This document shows positions 1 through 6,562 of a DNA stretch of 13,707 nucleotides, one piece after another. Every line of letters starts with the position of its first letter. Position 1 is the stretch's first letter. The position numbers and the translations under genes were made by a program. The DNA comes from Candidatus Omnitrophota bacterium (GTDB lineage Bacteria; Omnitrophota; Gorgyraeia; JABMRN01): positions 1 through 13,707 of the forward strand of contig JAQVOV010000032.1 in assembly GCA_028702395.1 (NCBI GenBank). The letters run 5' to 3'. A model generated the notes under the pieces. That model ran no database searches. It was not told where the DNA came from and was given only the letters and a program-made list of their open reading frames with translations.

Positions 1-173
1 GGACAGTTCCTATTGGTATTGGCTACAGTAAAACAATTAAGATCGGGAATATTGCAGTTAATTTTAATATAGAGGCAGATTATTCCATTATACATCCAAA
101 AACATTAGGACAAGAATGGGATATAAGTTTTTCAATTGCTCCTACTATAGAAAATCCATTTAGACATAAATAA
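1..173 (+). CDS. C-terminal end of an outer-membrane transporter-like beta-barrel protein (partial, 5' end outside window)
   Basis: An open frame enters the window (first full codon at base 3) and runs 56 codons to TAA at 171-173. The tail reads as alternating hydrophobic and polar beta-strands: VPIGIGYSKTIKIGNIAVNF, then NIEADYSIIHP, then EWDISFSIAPTIENPF. Start, end and spacing resemble the C-terminus of the proteobacterial 'transporter' outer-membrane family, which has a PxGxG...K...G...VN block, a Y...P block, a W-x-hydrophobic strand and a final aromatic-P segment. A penultimate-strand W and a terminal strand ending near F are typical of barrel proteins. This is recognition from memory on a fragment, so the family is tentative. 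The coding frame itself is convincing because it is the only one of the three plus frames open to this point. Confidence 0.5.
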   Translation, partial: TVPIGIGYSKTIKIGNIAVNFNIEADYSIIHPKTLGQEWDISFSIAPTIENPFRHK

Positions 174-209
174 AATTTTGAGGGTTCATATCTTAAGATC
201 AATTTGTTT

Positions 210-257
210 ATAACAAAACATCTTCCACGATCTTATTGGAAAATTGCGTTTTGTTAT
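210..257. repeat. Nested inverted repeat in the gap before the helicase gene
   Basis: The 186-base gap 174-359 has no gene. It holds a perfect 10-base inverted repeat, ATAACAAAAC (210-219) with GTTTTGTTAT (248-257). Inside it lies a second perfect 5-base pair, TTCCA (223-227) with TGGAA (237-241), leaving a 9-base loop. As RNA it would form a two-part stem. No T-run follows, so it does not look like an intrinsic terminator. It could be an operator or a 5'-leader structure for the helicase mRNA, since no clear promoter is visible to decide. A 10-base palindrome, ATCTTAAGAT, precedes it at 190-199. Confidence 0.4.
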
Positions 258-359
258 GCTTGGTTATCTAAAGGGCATTGCTTTTTATCCTTATTAACAG
301 CTTGTTGATCTGACCAGAAAACAGAAAACGTTGGACAATGCGTTAATTCAAGGAGTATA

Positions 360-2273
360 ATGGAAAAAAGTTTAGTATTCATTCACGATGCCAAAAACGA
401 GAGCAGACTAATGAAATCATTTTCAAAGAAAAAAAGTCATGATAATAAGTTAAGTGACAAAACTCCTTCTTATGGAGAAAAAGCAGTTCTTGAAACAAGT
501 ACAGAAATACCGGATAATTTTGATTTTAATGAAGAGTTTCAAAAAGCTTTTGATCTAATGGAGAATACACAAAAACATTTGTTCATCACAGGTAAAGCAG
601 GCACAGGAAAATCCACATTATTAGAATATTTCAAGTTAAACACAAAAAAGAAAATAGCAGTCTTAGCTCCAACAGGTGTAGCTTCAATTAAAATACATGG
701 TCAAACTATTCATTCTTTTTTCAAGTTCCCATCTAAATTCATTCAAAAAGAACATGTTAGAAGATCACGAAATGACAAATTATTCCATAATCTTGATTCA
801 ATAGTCATAGACGAAGCTTCAATGGTAAGGGCAGATATCCTGGATGGTATTGATCATTCTTTAAGGATCAATACAGCAAAATATGATGTACCTTTTGGCG
901 GTGTTCAGATCATAATGTTCTGTGATCTTTTTCAGTTATCCCCTGTAGTAGATAATGAGATACAGAATATAATGGAACAGTTGTATACAAGCCCATATTT
1001 TTTTAGTGCACATGTTATAAATAACATCGAACTGGAGAATGTTGAATTGACTAAAGTATATCGTCAAAAGGATCAAGTTTTTATTGATCTATTGAATAAA
1101 ATAAGAGTAGATCAACTCAGGCAAGAGGATCTAAAAATGCTGAACAGCAGAGTAAATAATAATGTAAAACAAAAAAAAGGTGTTATTGTTTTAACAACTA
1201 CAAATAATGATGCAAATGATATAAATGACAGGCATTTATCTGAATTACATCACAAGGAATATAAATACCACGGACAGGTTGATGGAAGATTTGATAAAAG
1301 ATCTGTTCCTGCTCAAGAGTGCCTGAGTCTTAAAGTCGGGGCACAGGTAATGCTTTTAAAAAATGATACAGAAAAGAAGTGGGTAAATGGAACTATTGCA
1401 GAGATCGCAGAGCTGTCAGACTCAGTAATAAAAGTTTGTATAGATGGCATGGTGTATAGTGTTCCCAAAAACACGTGGGAAAAAATCGAATATAAATATA
1501 ATTCAACAGAAGGAAAGATCGAGGAAAAAGTAGTTGGTGCATTTAAGCAGTTTCCTGTTAAATTGGCATGGGCAATAACGATACATAAAAGTCAGGGACA
1601 AACATTTCAAAATGTTATTATTGATATGGGCCATGGGGCTTTTACCCATGGACAAACATATGTGGCTTTAAGTCGTTGTACAAAGTTAGATGGTATAGTT
1701 TTGAAAAAACCTATAAATTATCGTGATATTATCCTTGATGATAGAATATATTCATTTATGAACAGAAGCGGGTTTTTATGTATGAAGAAAACAGATGAAT
1801 TCAATATTACTGAGCCCACGGAGCTGTCAGTAAATGATAAACAAAGCATTAAGTATAAAAAAAAAGAGTATAATGATTTTAAGGAAAACATGACCCTAAA
1901 TGAAAATTCAGCTGTTTGTGATAATAAATATTTTTCAGTTAAAGAGTTGACAGATCTTGTTCGATTGAAATATGCCCCGGATGCTTATGATGAGAAAATA
2001 TGTTGTTTTGATATTCATGTCGCAGATGATCTGGCAAAAGAAAGGGTTTTTAAATTACACAAATGGACACATTCAAAAGTAGAAGCTGATCCAAAACAAA
2101 GAAAACTCAAAGAGCTCTCTGAAAGCATCCTGCAATTAAAGATAGAGGGTGAAGGCGTTGATGGCAGATGCAGGTGGTGTAGAACCTTTAGAACAGGATT
2201 AAGAACAGCATGTGAAAATGATTTTGGTTCCGGAGCTTTTTCACAGGACGGATATTGCAGATTCGAAGAATAA
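360..2273 (+). CDS. PIF1-like ATP-dependent DNA helicase (SF1B) with a cysteine-bearing C-terminal extension
   Basis: 637 residues, starting at ATG 360 four bases after a good ribosome site (AGGAG, 351-355). Motifs run in SF1B order: Walker A GKAGTGKST (78-86), PTGVASIKIHGQTIHSF (motif Ia, 104-120), Walker B IVIDEASM (148-155), a degenerate motif III CDLFQLSP (188-195; usual GDxxQLPP), YRQKD near 234-238, and the UvrD_C_2-like block AITIHKSQGQTF (405-416) with YVALSRC (434-440). PIF1-family helicases unwind DNA 5'-3' and act on forks, R-loops and G-quadruplexes. The role here is inferred from the family. Residues about 480-637 lie beyond the helicase core and end with C604-x2-C607-x10-C618-x14-C633, possibly a small zinc site. 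The N-terminal 50 residues are polar and probably disordered. The exonuclease gene follows 119 bases later in the same direction. Confidence 0.9.
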   Translation: MEKSLVFIHDAKNESRLMKSFSKKKSHDNKLSDKTPSYGEKAVLETSTEIPDNFDFNEEFQKAFDLMENTQKHLFITGKAGTGKSTLLEYFKLNTKKKIAVLAPTGVASIKIHGQTIHSFFKFPSKFIQKEHVRRSRNDKLFHNLDSIVIDEASMVRADILDGIDHSLRINTAKYDVPFGGVQIIMFCDLFQLSPVVDNEIQNIMEQLYTSPYFFSAHVINNIELENVELTKVYRQKDQVFIDLLNKIRVDQLRQEDLKMLNSRVNNNVKQKKGVIVLTTTNNDANDINDRHLSELHHKEYKYHGQVDGRFDKRSVPAQECLSLKVGAQVMLLKNDTEKKWVNGTIAEIAELSDSVIKVCIDGMVYSVPKNTWEKIEYKYNSTEGKIEEKVVGAFKQFPVKLAWAITIHKSQGQTFQNVIIDMGHGAFTHGQTYVALSRCTKLDGIVLKKPINYRDIILDDRIYSFMNRSGFLCMKKTDEFNITEPTELSVNDKQSIKYKKKEYNDFKENMTLNENSAVCDNKYFSVKELTDLVRLKYAPDAYDEKICCFDIHVADDLAKERVFKLHKWTHSKVEADPKQRKLKELSESILQLKIEGEGVDGRCRWCRTFRTGLRTACENDFGSGAFSQDGYCRFEE

Positions 2274-2290
2274 TGATCTTATAATAAAGT

Positions 2291-2324
2291 GCTGCGTGTC
2301 TCGGGCTACGCACAGCGTGTTTTT
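2291..2324 (+). terminator. Possible weak terminator after the helicase gene
   Basis: GCTG (2291-2294) can pair with CAGC (2313-2316), and the inner bases continue imperfectly (one mismatch, one G-T pair). Five T residues follow at 2320-2324. The stem is imperfect, so termination would be partial at best. The segment also shares a GC-rich motif with a repeat before glnS (2301-2319 compared with 6572-6590), so it may be a decayed repeat and not a dedicated terminator. Confidence 0.3.
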
Positions 2325-2362
2325 ATTTGAATTAAGATTTTTCACAAAAAAAGCGAAGCGGG

Positions 2363-2381
2363 TAGTTCGCAGCTTGAACTA
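2363..2381 (+). promoter_or_regulatory. Small hairpin directly before the exonuclease ribosome site
   Basis: TAGTTC (2363-2368) and GAACTA (2376-2381) are perfect complements around a 7-base loop. The 3' arm ends two bases before the GGAG ribosome site (2384-2387), which lies 5 bases before ATG 2393. In mRNA the hairpin would stack against the ribosome site without covering it. A regulatory effect is only inferred. Confidence 0.3.
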
Positions 2382-2392
2382 AAGGAGAAATA

Positions 2393-3178
2393 ATGAAAGT
2401 TGATAAACCATTAGTGATATTTGATCTTGAAACAACAGGCACATGGGTAGAAAAGGATAAAGTTGTTGAGATAGGTATGATAAAGATAATGCCTGACGGA
2501 AAACAAGAACAATATCTAAAGCGCGTCAATCCTGGCATGCCTATTCCTGTAAATGTCAGCCGCATTATTGATATTACTGATGCAGATGTGAAAGATTCCC
2601 CGAGTTTTAAAGAACTTGCACAGGAAATATTAGATTTTATCGGGACATCTGATCTGGGCGGATTTAATGTTGAAAGATTTGATCTTCCTATGCTTGAAAG
2701 AGAATTTTTTGAGGCTGGAATAGACTTTCATTGGAAAGAGAGAAAGATCTATGATGCGCAAAAAATTTATCATATACATGAAAAAAGAGATCTGACAGCT
2801 GCTTACAAATTTTATTGCAATAAACCTCTTGATAATGCTCATTCAGCAATGGGAGATGCTCAGGCTACGGCAGAGATCTTCAAAGAACAAATAGATAAAT
2901 ATGGAGATGCGAAAATTGGCATAGAGTCTCTAAGAGATATAGATTATGAAAAAAATGACATGTTCTATGATAAAGAAAGAAAGTTTAGATGGTGGAACGG
3001 AGAGCTTTATCCTTCATTCGGTAAATATTCAAAAAAAAGTGTAAAAGAGATATATGATGAAAATAAAAGTTATTTTGATTGGATAACCAGGTCTGATTTT
3101 AGTGATGAAATTAAAGCCCTGGCAAAGAATATACTTAAAGGAGAATTTCCTAAACCGCCGGTTTCAAGTGAGTTATAA
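2393..3178 (+). CDS. DEDDh 3'-5' exonuclease (DnaQ/RNase T fold) with an ExoX-like C-terminal domain
   Basis: 261 residues. The exonuclease fold spans about residues 5-170. Exo I is IFDLETTG with catalytic D11 and E13, Exo II is GFNVERFDLPML with D97, and Exo III is HSAMGDAQAT with H150 and D155. The histidine puts it in the DEDDh class, which removes nucleotides from 3' ends using two metal ions. The tail, about 197-255 (RWWNGELYPSFGKYSKKSV, then YFDWI), looks like the small FGK-type domain at the end of exodeoxyribonuclease X-like proteins, where it often follows the same fold. It is a stand-alone nuclease and not the replicative polymerase's proofreading subunit, because no polymerase gene is near and the second domain does not match DnaQ. 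Likely role: trimming 3' ends in repair, perhaps with the preceding helicase. Start set by GGAG at 2384-2387. Confidence 0.88.
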   Translation: MKVDKPLVIFDLETTGTWVEKDKVVEIGMIKIMPDGKQEQYLKRVNPGMPIPVNVSRIIDITDADVKDSPSFKELAQEILDFIGTSDLGGFNVERFDLPMLEREFFEAGIDFHWKERKIYDAQKIYHIHEKRDLTAAYKFYCNKPLDNAHSAMGDAQATAEIFKEQIDKYGDAKIGIESLRDIDYEKNDMFYDKERKFRWWNGELYPSFGKYSKKSVKEIYDENKSYFDWITRSDFSDEIKALAKNILKGEFPKPPVSSEL

Positions 3179-3206
3179 GACTAAATTCTTGCGAATAAAA
3201 GATCAA

Positions 3207-3232
3207 CTTTTTCAATAGTAGACATGAAAAAG
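3207..3232. repeat. 8-base inverted repeat after the exonuclease gene
   Basis: CTTTTTCA (3207-3214) and TGAAAAAG (3225-3232) are perfect complements around a 10-base loop, followed by GGTTTTAC. This AT-rich stem with a poor T-run could be a weak terminator between the exonuclease and the small peptide gene. I see no better terminator in that gap. Confidence 0.3.
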
Positions 3233-3265
3233 GGTTTTACGATTTTTCTAGATTTAAAAAAAAGA

Positions 3266-3274
3266 TGTTATAAT
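3266..3274 (+). promoter_or_regulatory. Extended -10 promoter for the small peptide gene; leaderless start expected
   Basis: TGT-TATAAT, a consensus -10 (3269-3274) with the TGn extension at 3266-3268. The ATG at 3282 begins after a 7-base gap, where transcription would be expected to start. The -35 position (TTCTAG, 3246-3251) is weak, as expected for extended -10 promoters. No ribosome site can fit. Confidence 0.6.
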
Positions 3275-3281
3275 AAAAAAA

Positions 3282-3506
3282 ATGAGAAAAAAATATTATT
3301 CCCCTAACATAAAAAGAGTTAATCTTAACCCTGACCAAGCAGTCCTTAATGTTTGTGCAGTTGCAGGTTTTTATATGTCAAGCGGTGGGTTAGCTTGCGT
3401 AACAGGTAGCTTTATATATGGCGGGGCAAGACAGTGTAATCTATCTGTTCGTGGAGATGTAAATGGAACAGTAGGTGCATGGAGAGCAGCGTCTTCGCCG
3501 AGTTAA
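3282..3506 (+). CDS. Small cysteine-containing peptide of unknown function; possible processed-peptide precursor
   Basis: 74 residues. I do not recognise a named family. The first 25 residues are basic and polar (RKKYYSPNIKRVNLNPDQAV, then LNVC), with a P-x-IK-x3-L-x-P-x-QAVL pattern that I recall loosely from short uncharacterised peptides of anaerobic bacteria. The rest is Gly/Ser/Ala-rich with cysteines at 25, 39 and 52, and ends AWRAASSPS. A charged leader followed by a small-residue, Cys-bearing core is the layout of ribosomally made, modified peptides. However, no modification enzyme, protease or exporter is present in this window, so that is only a possibility. There is no clear signal peptide or membrane segment. 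Support for expression: a near-perfect extended -10 element placed exactly for a leaderless mRNA. It is transcribed alone, between the exonuclease and the SOS-type operon. It could instead be a small structural or secreted protein. Confidence 0.6.
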   Translation: MRKKYYSPNIKRVNLNPDQAVLNVCAVAGFYMSSGGLACVTGSFIYGGARQCNLSVRGDVNGTVGAWRAASSPS

Positions 3507-3608
3507 AAGTTAAATTCTTTTTCAATTTATACTTCCTAAAAACACAATGAGTAATTTCCCCATAGCACTATCCTGAAGAGTTAACAGCATAAAATCTTTC
3601 TTGCTCAA

Positions 3609-3637
3609 TTGACATATATCACATAGCGTGATATACT
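3609..3637 (+). promoter_or_regulatory. Consensus promoter with inverted-repeat operator filling the spacer; controls the umuD-like/umuC operon
   Basis: TTGACA (-35, 3609-3614), a 17-base spacer and TATACT (-10, 3632-3637) form a near-ideal sigma-70 promoter. A perfect inverted repeat, TATATCAC (3615-3622) and GTGATATA (3628-3635) separated by five bases, starts at the base after -35 and covers the first four bases of -10. A dimeric HTH repressor bound there would block RNA polymerase. The first downstream gene encodes exactly such a protein, so autorepression is the simplest reading. The start codon at 3645 lies 7 bases after -10, so the mRNA should be leaderless. Confidence 0.85.
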
Positions 3638-3644
3638 TGTTTTT

Positions 3645-4268
3645 ATGAAATTTCCACAAAACCTTAAAAAAATACGTGTTAACAAAAACGTTTCTCAAGC
3701 AAAACTTGCTAAAGCTTTAGATGTTGGTCAAAGTTGTATTGCGAATTGGGAAAAAGGTATACGTGAACCTAAGCTAACAGATATTGTAAAACTCTCCAAG
3801 TACCTGGGGGTTACTACAAACCAATTAACAGGTACACTGAAAATGGAGCATTTTACTATCCTGAGAAACGAAACCGCTTCAACTAATAAGATGCCTTTAT
3901 TTAGCTCTTGTGTTTGTGCAGGTTTTCCTTCACCTGCAGATGATTATGTTGAAAAAAGACTGGATCTTAATGAGCTGCTTATTAAAAACTCGGCTGCAAC
4001 TTTTTTTGTAAAAGTAACAGGAGAATCTATGATAGGAGCAGGTATCAATGATGGGGATATTCTTATAGTAGACAAGTCGAAAAAGGCAGACAATAATAAC
4101 ATTGTTATTGCTGTATTGAATGGTGAACTTACTGTAAAAAGAGTACAAAAAAATAAAAACAAGCTTTTTCTTATTCCTGCGAATGATGCGTTCAAAAAAA
4201 TAGAAGTTACAGAAGATACAGATTTTATTGTGTGGGGCGTAGTAACAAATGTTATACATCAATTATGA
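3645..4268 (+). CDS. UmuD-type self-cleaving protein fused to an N-terminal HTH repressor domain (LexA/CI-like)
   Basis: 207 residues. Residues about 5-58 are an XRE-type helix-turn-helix (SQAKLAKALDVGQSCIANWE, 17-36). From about 84 the protein is clearly UmuD-like: PLFSSCVCAGFPSPADDYVE, then LDLNELLI, GESM, GDILIVD. The probable cleavage bond is A92-G93, with catalytic S128 and K165. The spacing of cleavage residue, Ser and Lys (36 and 37 residues) equals that recalled for E. coli UmuD (C24, S60, K97). Peptidase S24 proteins cut themselves when stimulated by RecA on single-stranded DNA. Here cleavage would remove the DNA-binding domain, relieving repression, and could also yield a UmuD'-like partner for UmuC. 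Acinetobacter UmuDAb is a known precedent for a UmuD with an added regulatory N-terminus. The stop overlaps the umuC start (ATGA, 4265-4268). Dual function is inferred. Confidence 0.9.
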   Translation: MKFPQNLKKIRVNKNVSQAKLAKALDVGQSCIANWEKGIREPKLTDIVKLSKYLGVTTNQLTGTLKMEHFTILRNETASTNKMPLFSSCVCAGFPSPADDYVEKRLDLNELLIKNSAATFFVKVTGESMIGAGINDGDILIVDKSKKADNNNIVIAVLNGELTVKRVQKNKNKLFLIPANDAFKKIEVTEDTDFIVWGVVTNVIHQL

Positions 4269-5527
4269 TAGCATTAGTGGATTGTAATAACTTCTATGTT
4301 TCATGTGAAAGAGTGTTTCAACCTAACCTCAACAAAAAACCCGTAGTAGTCTTGTCAAACAATGACGGATGTGTTATATCACGTTCACAAGAGGCAAAAG
4401 ATCTTGGTATACAAATGGGTACTCCGTATTTCAAATGCAAAGAGGGATTTAAAATACATGGGGTAAAGGCTTTTTCTTCAAACTACACGTTATACGCTGA
4501 TATATCCAAAAGGGTCATGGAAACTTTATCCGGTTTTTCTTCCCATATAGAAGTATATTCGATAGATGAAGCTTTCTTGTCTTTTGATGGTATGTGTATA
4601 GACCTAACAGAATATGGGGCTAAAATAAAAAAAACAGTTTATCAATGGACAGGTATGCCTGTTTCAGTAGGTATTGCTAAAACAAAGGTTCTTGCTAAGA
4701 TAGCAAATCATATAGCAAAAAAACAAAGACAATGTAATGGCGTTTTTGATCTGTCTTCACTTTCTGAAGACCAAATAGACAACATGTTGAACGTTTTTCC
4801 AGTAGAAGATATTTGGGGTGTAGGCAGAAGATATGCGATGATGCTCCGTCAACAAGGCATAAAAACAGCTTTGAGTTTAAAACAAAAAGATATTAAATGG
4901 GTCAGAAAAAAAATGACTGTTGCAGGAGAACGTATAGTCAGAGAATTAAGAGGTACAAAATGTATTGAGATCGATACAATGATCAAAAACAAAAAAGAAA
5001 TAACCTGCAGCAGATCTTTCGGTAAAAAAGTCAGCACAATTAAAGAAATTAAAGAGGCAGTATCCGAATATGTGACAAGAGCTTCAGAGAAATTGAGGCA
5101 TCAAGAAAGTGTTTGCACAGGGGTATATGTTTATATAGCAACTGCTCTCTTTTCAGAGGACAGATATTTTAAGGGGGATCTTCAAAAACTTGTTATGCCT
5201 ACTGCTAATACTTCCACAATAATCTCAAACGCACATAACATTATAGATAATATTTATGTAGAAGGGAAAAAATATGCAAAGGCTGGAGTTGTCTTAACAG
5301 GAATAATAAATAAAACAAATATTCATAGCGATCTGTTTGAAGTGAGTTATCAAACAGGCTCTCAGGAAAAATTGATGTCTGTAATAGACGGATTAAATAA
5401 TAAAATGGGAAAAGGTGCAGTTTCATTTGCTTGTAACGGTATAGATAAACAATGGAAAATGAGCCAAAAACTATTATCAAATGAGTATACAACTATCTGG
5501 GACCAACTTGCTATAGTAAAGGCATAA
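4265..5527 (+). CDS. umuC: UmuC, catalytic subunit of translesion DNA polymerase V (Y family)
   Basis: 420 residues from ATG 4265, close to the 422 of E. coli UmuC. The frame stays open upstream to a GTG at 4232, but MIALVDCNNFYVSCERVF is the family's normal N-terminus and the ATGA overlap with the preceding gene supports 4265. Catalytic acids are D6 (LVDCNNF) and D101-E102 (YSIDEAF), as in E. coli. PVSVGIAKTKVLAKIANH (132-149) is the fingers/palm region, and GVGRR (185-189) lies in the helix-hairpin-helix of the thumb. The little-finger region ends WKMSQKLLSNEYTTIW (397-412), matching the UmuC tail. SDLF (355-358) sits where the beta-clamp motif is expected. Pol V copies past damaged bases with low fidelity. 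Translational coupling to the umuD-like gene should keep both proteins in step. Confidence 0.95.
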   Translation: MIALVDCNNFYVSCERVFQPNLNKKPVVVLSNNDGCVISRSQEAKDLGIQMGTPYFKCKEGFKIHGVKAFSSNYTLYADISKRVMETLSGFSSHIEVYSIDEAFLSFDGMCIDLTEYGAKIKKTVYQWTGMPVSVGIAKTKVLAKIANHIAKKQRQCNGVFDLSSLSEDQIDNMLNVFPVEDIWGVGRRYAMMLRQQGIKTALSLKQKDIKWVRKKMTVAGERIVRELRGTKCIEIDTMIKNKKEITCSRSFGKKVSTIKEIKEAVSEYVTRASEKLRHQESVCTGVYVYIATALFSEDRYFKGDLQKLVMPTANTSTIISNAHNIIDNIYVEGKKYAKAGVVLTGIINKTNIHSDLFEVSYQTGSQEKLMSVIDGLNNKMGKGAVSFACNGIDKQWKMSQKLLSNEYTTIWDQLAIVKA

Positions 5528-5586
5528 AAAATAGTATCCATATCTGCACGATCATTTCTTCTTTCTCTCTTTTTTCTTTTTTTACA

Positions 5587-5615
5587 TTGAATAATATATA
5601 AGAGAGTGCTATAAT
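5587..5615 (+). promoter_or_regulatory. Promoter of the peroxiredoxin gene
   Basis: TTGAAT (-35, 5587-5592), a 17-base spacer, and TATAAT (-10, 5610-5615) with TGC before it (extended -10). Unlike the neighbouring leaderless promoters, it is followed by a short leader with a strong ribosome site (GGGAGG, 5633-5638) five bases before ATG 5644. The T-rich tract at 5549-5583 precedes it. Confidence 0.75.
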
Positions 5616-5643
5616 ACGGGAACAAAAAAAGAGGGAGGTTCTT

Positions 5644-6435
5644 ATGAAGAATAGGTTAGTAAGTTTTGTGGTAGGTTTTGTTATTGTTTTTTCAATTGCG
5701 GCAATGTCTTTTGCTGGAGATACTGGATCTGAAGAAAGATATAGTATACCTATAATAGGTCAAACAGCACCTGCCTTTACTGCTAAGACAACTCAAGGAA
5801 CAATAAATTTTCCGGAAGATTATAAAGGAAGCTGGGTTATTCTTTTCAGTCATCCAGCTGATTTTACGCCTGTTTGTACAACAGAATTCATGACTTTTGC
5901 TACAATGGAAAAAGATTTTAATGACCGTAATTGTAAGTTGATAGGGCTTTCTATTGATGGTATGTATAGCCATATTGCTTGGCTTAGAACTATAAAAGAA
6001 AAGATAGAGTACAAAGGGATGAAAAATGTTGAGGTTACTTTTCCTTTGATCGAAGACATTAAAATGGATGTTGCGAAAAAATATGGAATGATACAACCTA
6101 CTGCAAGTGATACACAAGCAGTAAGAGCTGTGTTTCTAATAGACCCGGATTCAAAGATCAGAGCATTGCTTTATTATCCATTATCTAATGGCAGGAATTT
6201 TGATGAGATCATGAGGCTTTTAGTAGCCATGCAGACATCGGATAAATATAAAGTTGCTACCCCTGCTGATTGGCAGCCTGGAGATGATGTCATAGTCCCT
6301 CCTCCGGGAAGTTGTGGAGCTGCTAAAGAACGTGTTGATACTGCAAGTGAACAAGGGCTTGATTGTAAAGACTGGTTCCTTTGTTTAAAGCCTTTGGATA
6401 TTGAAAAGGTCAATGAAGATGTGAGAAAATCATAA
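5644..6435 (+). CDS. Exported Prx6-type peroxiredoxin (thioredoxin-fold peroxidase)
   Basis: 263 residues. An N-terminal signal peptide (K3, R4, hydrophobic 5-20, probable cut after SFA at 24) points to the periplasm or cell surface. The peroxiredoxin core starts near 36. The active site is PADFTPVCTTE (71-81) with peroxidatic C78 and T75, and R161 matches the conserved active-site arginine. The long C-terminal domain, ATPADWQPGDDVIVPPP (205-221), is diagnostic of the Prx6 subfamily. Three more cysteines follow: C224, and C241 and C247 in CKDWFLC. The CxDWxxC pair matches the C-terminal cysteines of archaeal-type Prx6 enzymes such as the Aeropyrum pernix thioredoxin peroxidase. The protein reduces hydrogen peroxide and organic peroxides. 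Most Prx6 proteins are cytoplasmic, so the signal peptide is unusual. It forms its own transcription unit with promoter (5587-5615) and terminator (6469-6505). Confidence 0.93.
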   Translation: MKNRLVSFVVGFVIVFSIAAMSFAGDTGSEERYSIPIIGQTAPAFTAKTTQGTINFPEDYKGSWVILFSHPADFTPVCTTEFMTFATMEKDFNDRNCKLIGLSIDGMYSHIAWLRTIKEKIEYKGMKNVEVTFPLIEDIKMDVAKKYGMIQPTASDTQAVRAVFLIDPDSKIRALLYYPLSNGRNFDEIMRLLVAMQTSDKYKVATPADWQPGDDVIVPPPGSCGAAKERVDTASEQGLDCKDWFLCLKPLDIEKVNEDVRKS

Positions 6436-6468
6436 AGAATGTACATTAAAATTTTGTAAGCAGCTTTT

Positions 6469-6505
6469 AAAAGAGCGTATGGATAAAACCCTGCGCTCTT
6501 TTTTT
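6469..6505 (+). terminator. Intrinsic terminator of the peroxiredoxin gene
   Basis: AAAAGAGCG (6469-6477) pairs perfectly with CGCTCTTTT (6494-6502) around a 16-base loop, and T residues continue to 6505. It lies 34 bases after the peroxiredoxin stop codon. Confidence 0.8.
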
Positions 6506-6544
6506 GATAGGCCTAAAATTTTCCGTGCAAGAAAATCTCATTTA

Positions 6545-6553
6545 TGCTACAAT
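6545..6553 (+). promoter_or_regulatory. Probable extended -10 promoter of glnS
   Basis: TGC-TACAAT (-10 at 6548-6553 with TGn extension). The -35 region is weak (GTGCAA at 6525-6530 with a 17-base spacer). Transcription would begin near 6560, giving a leader of about 114 bases before ATG 6674. That leader holds the two repeats at 6563-6597 and 6634-6661. I saw no better promoter between the peroxiredoxin terminator and glnS. Confidence 0.5.
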
Positions 6554-6562
6554 GCATTCGAG

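Noticed and set aside
4232..4264. GTG start 33 bases upstream of the umuC ATG, adding MGRSNKCYTSI
   Set aside because: The extension lies inside the umuD-like gene, has no ribosome site, and MIALVDCNNFYVSC at 4265 matches the normal UmuC start.
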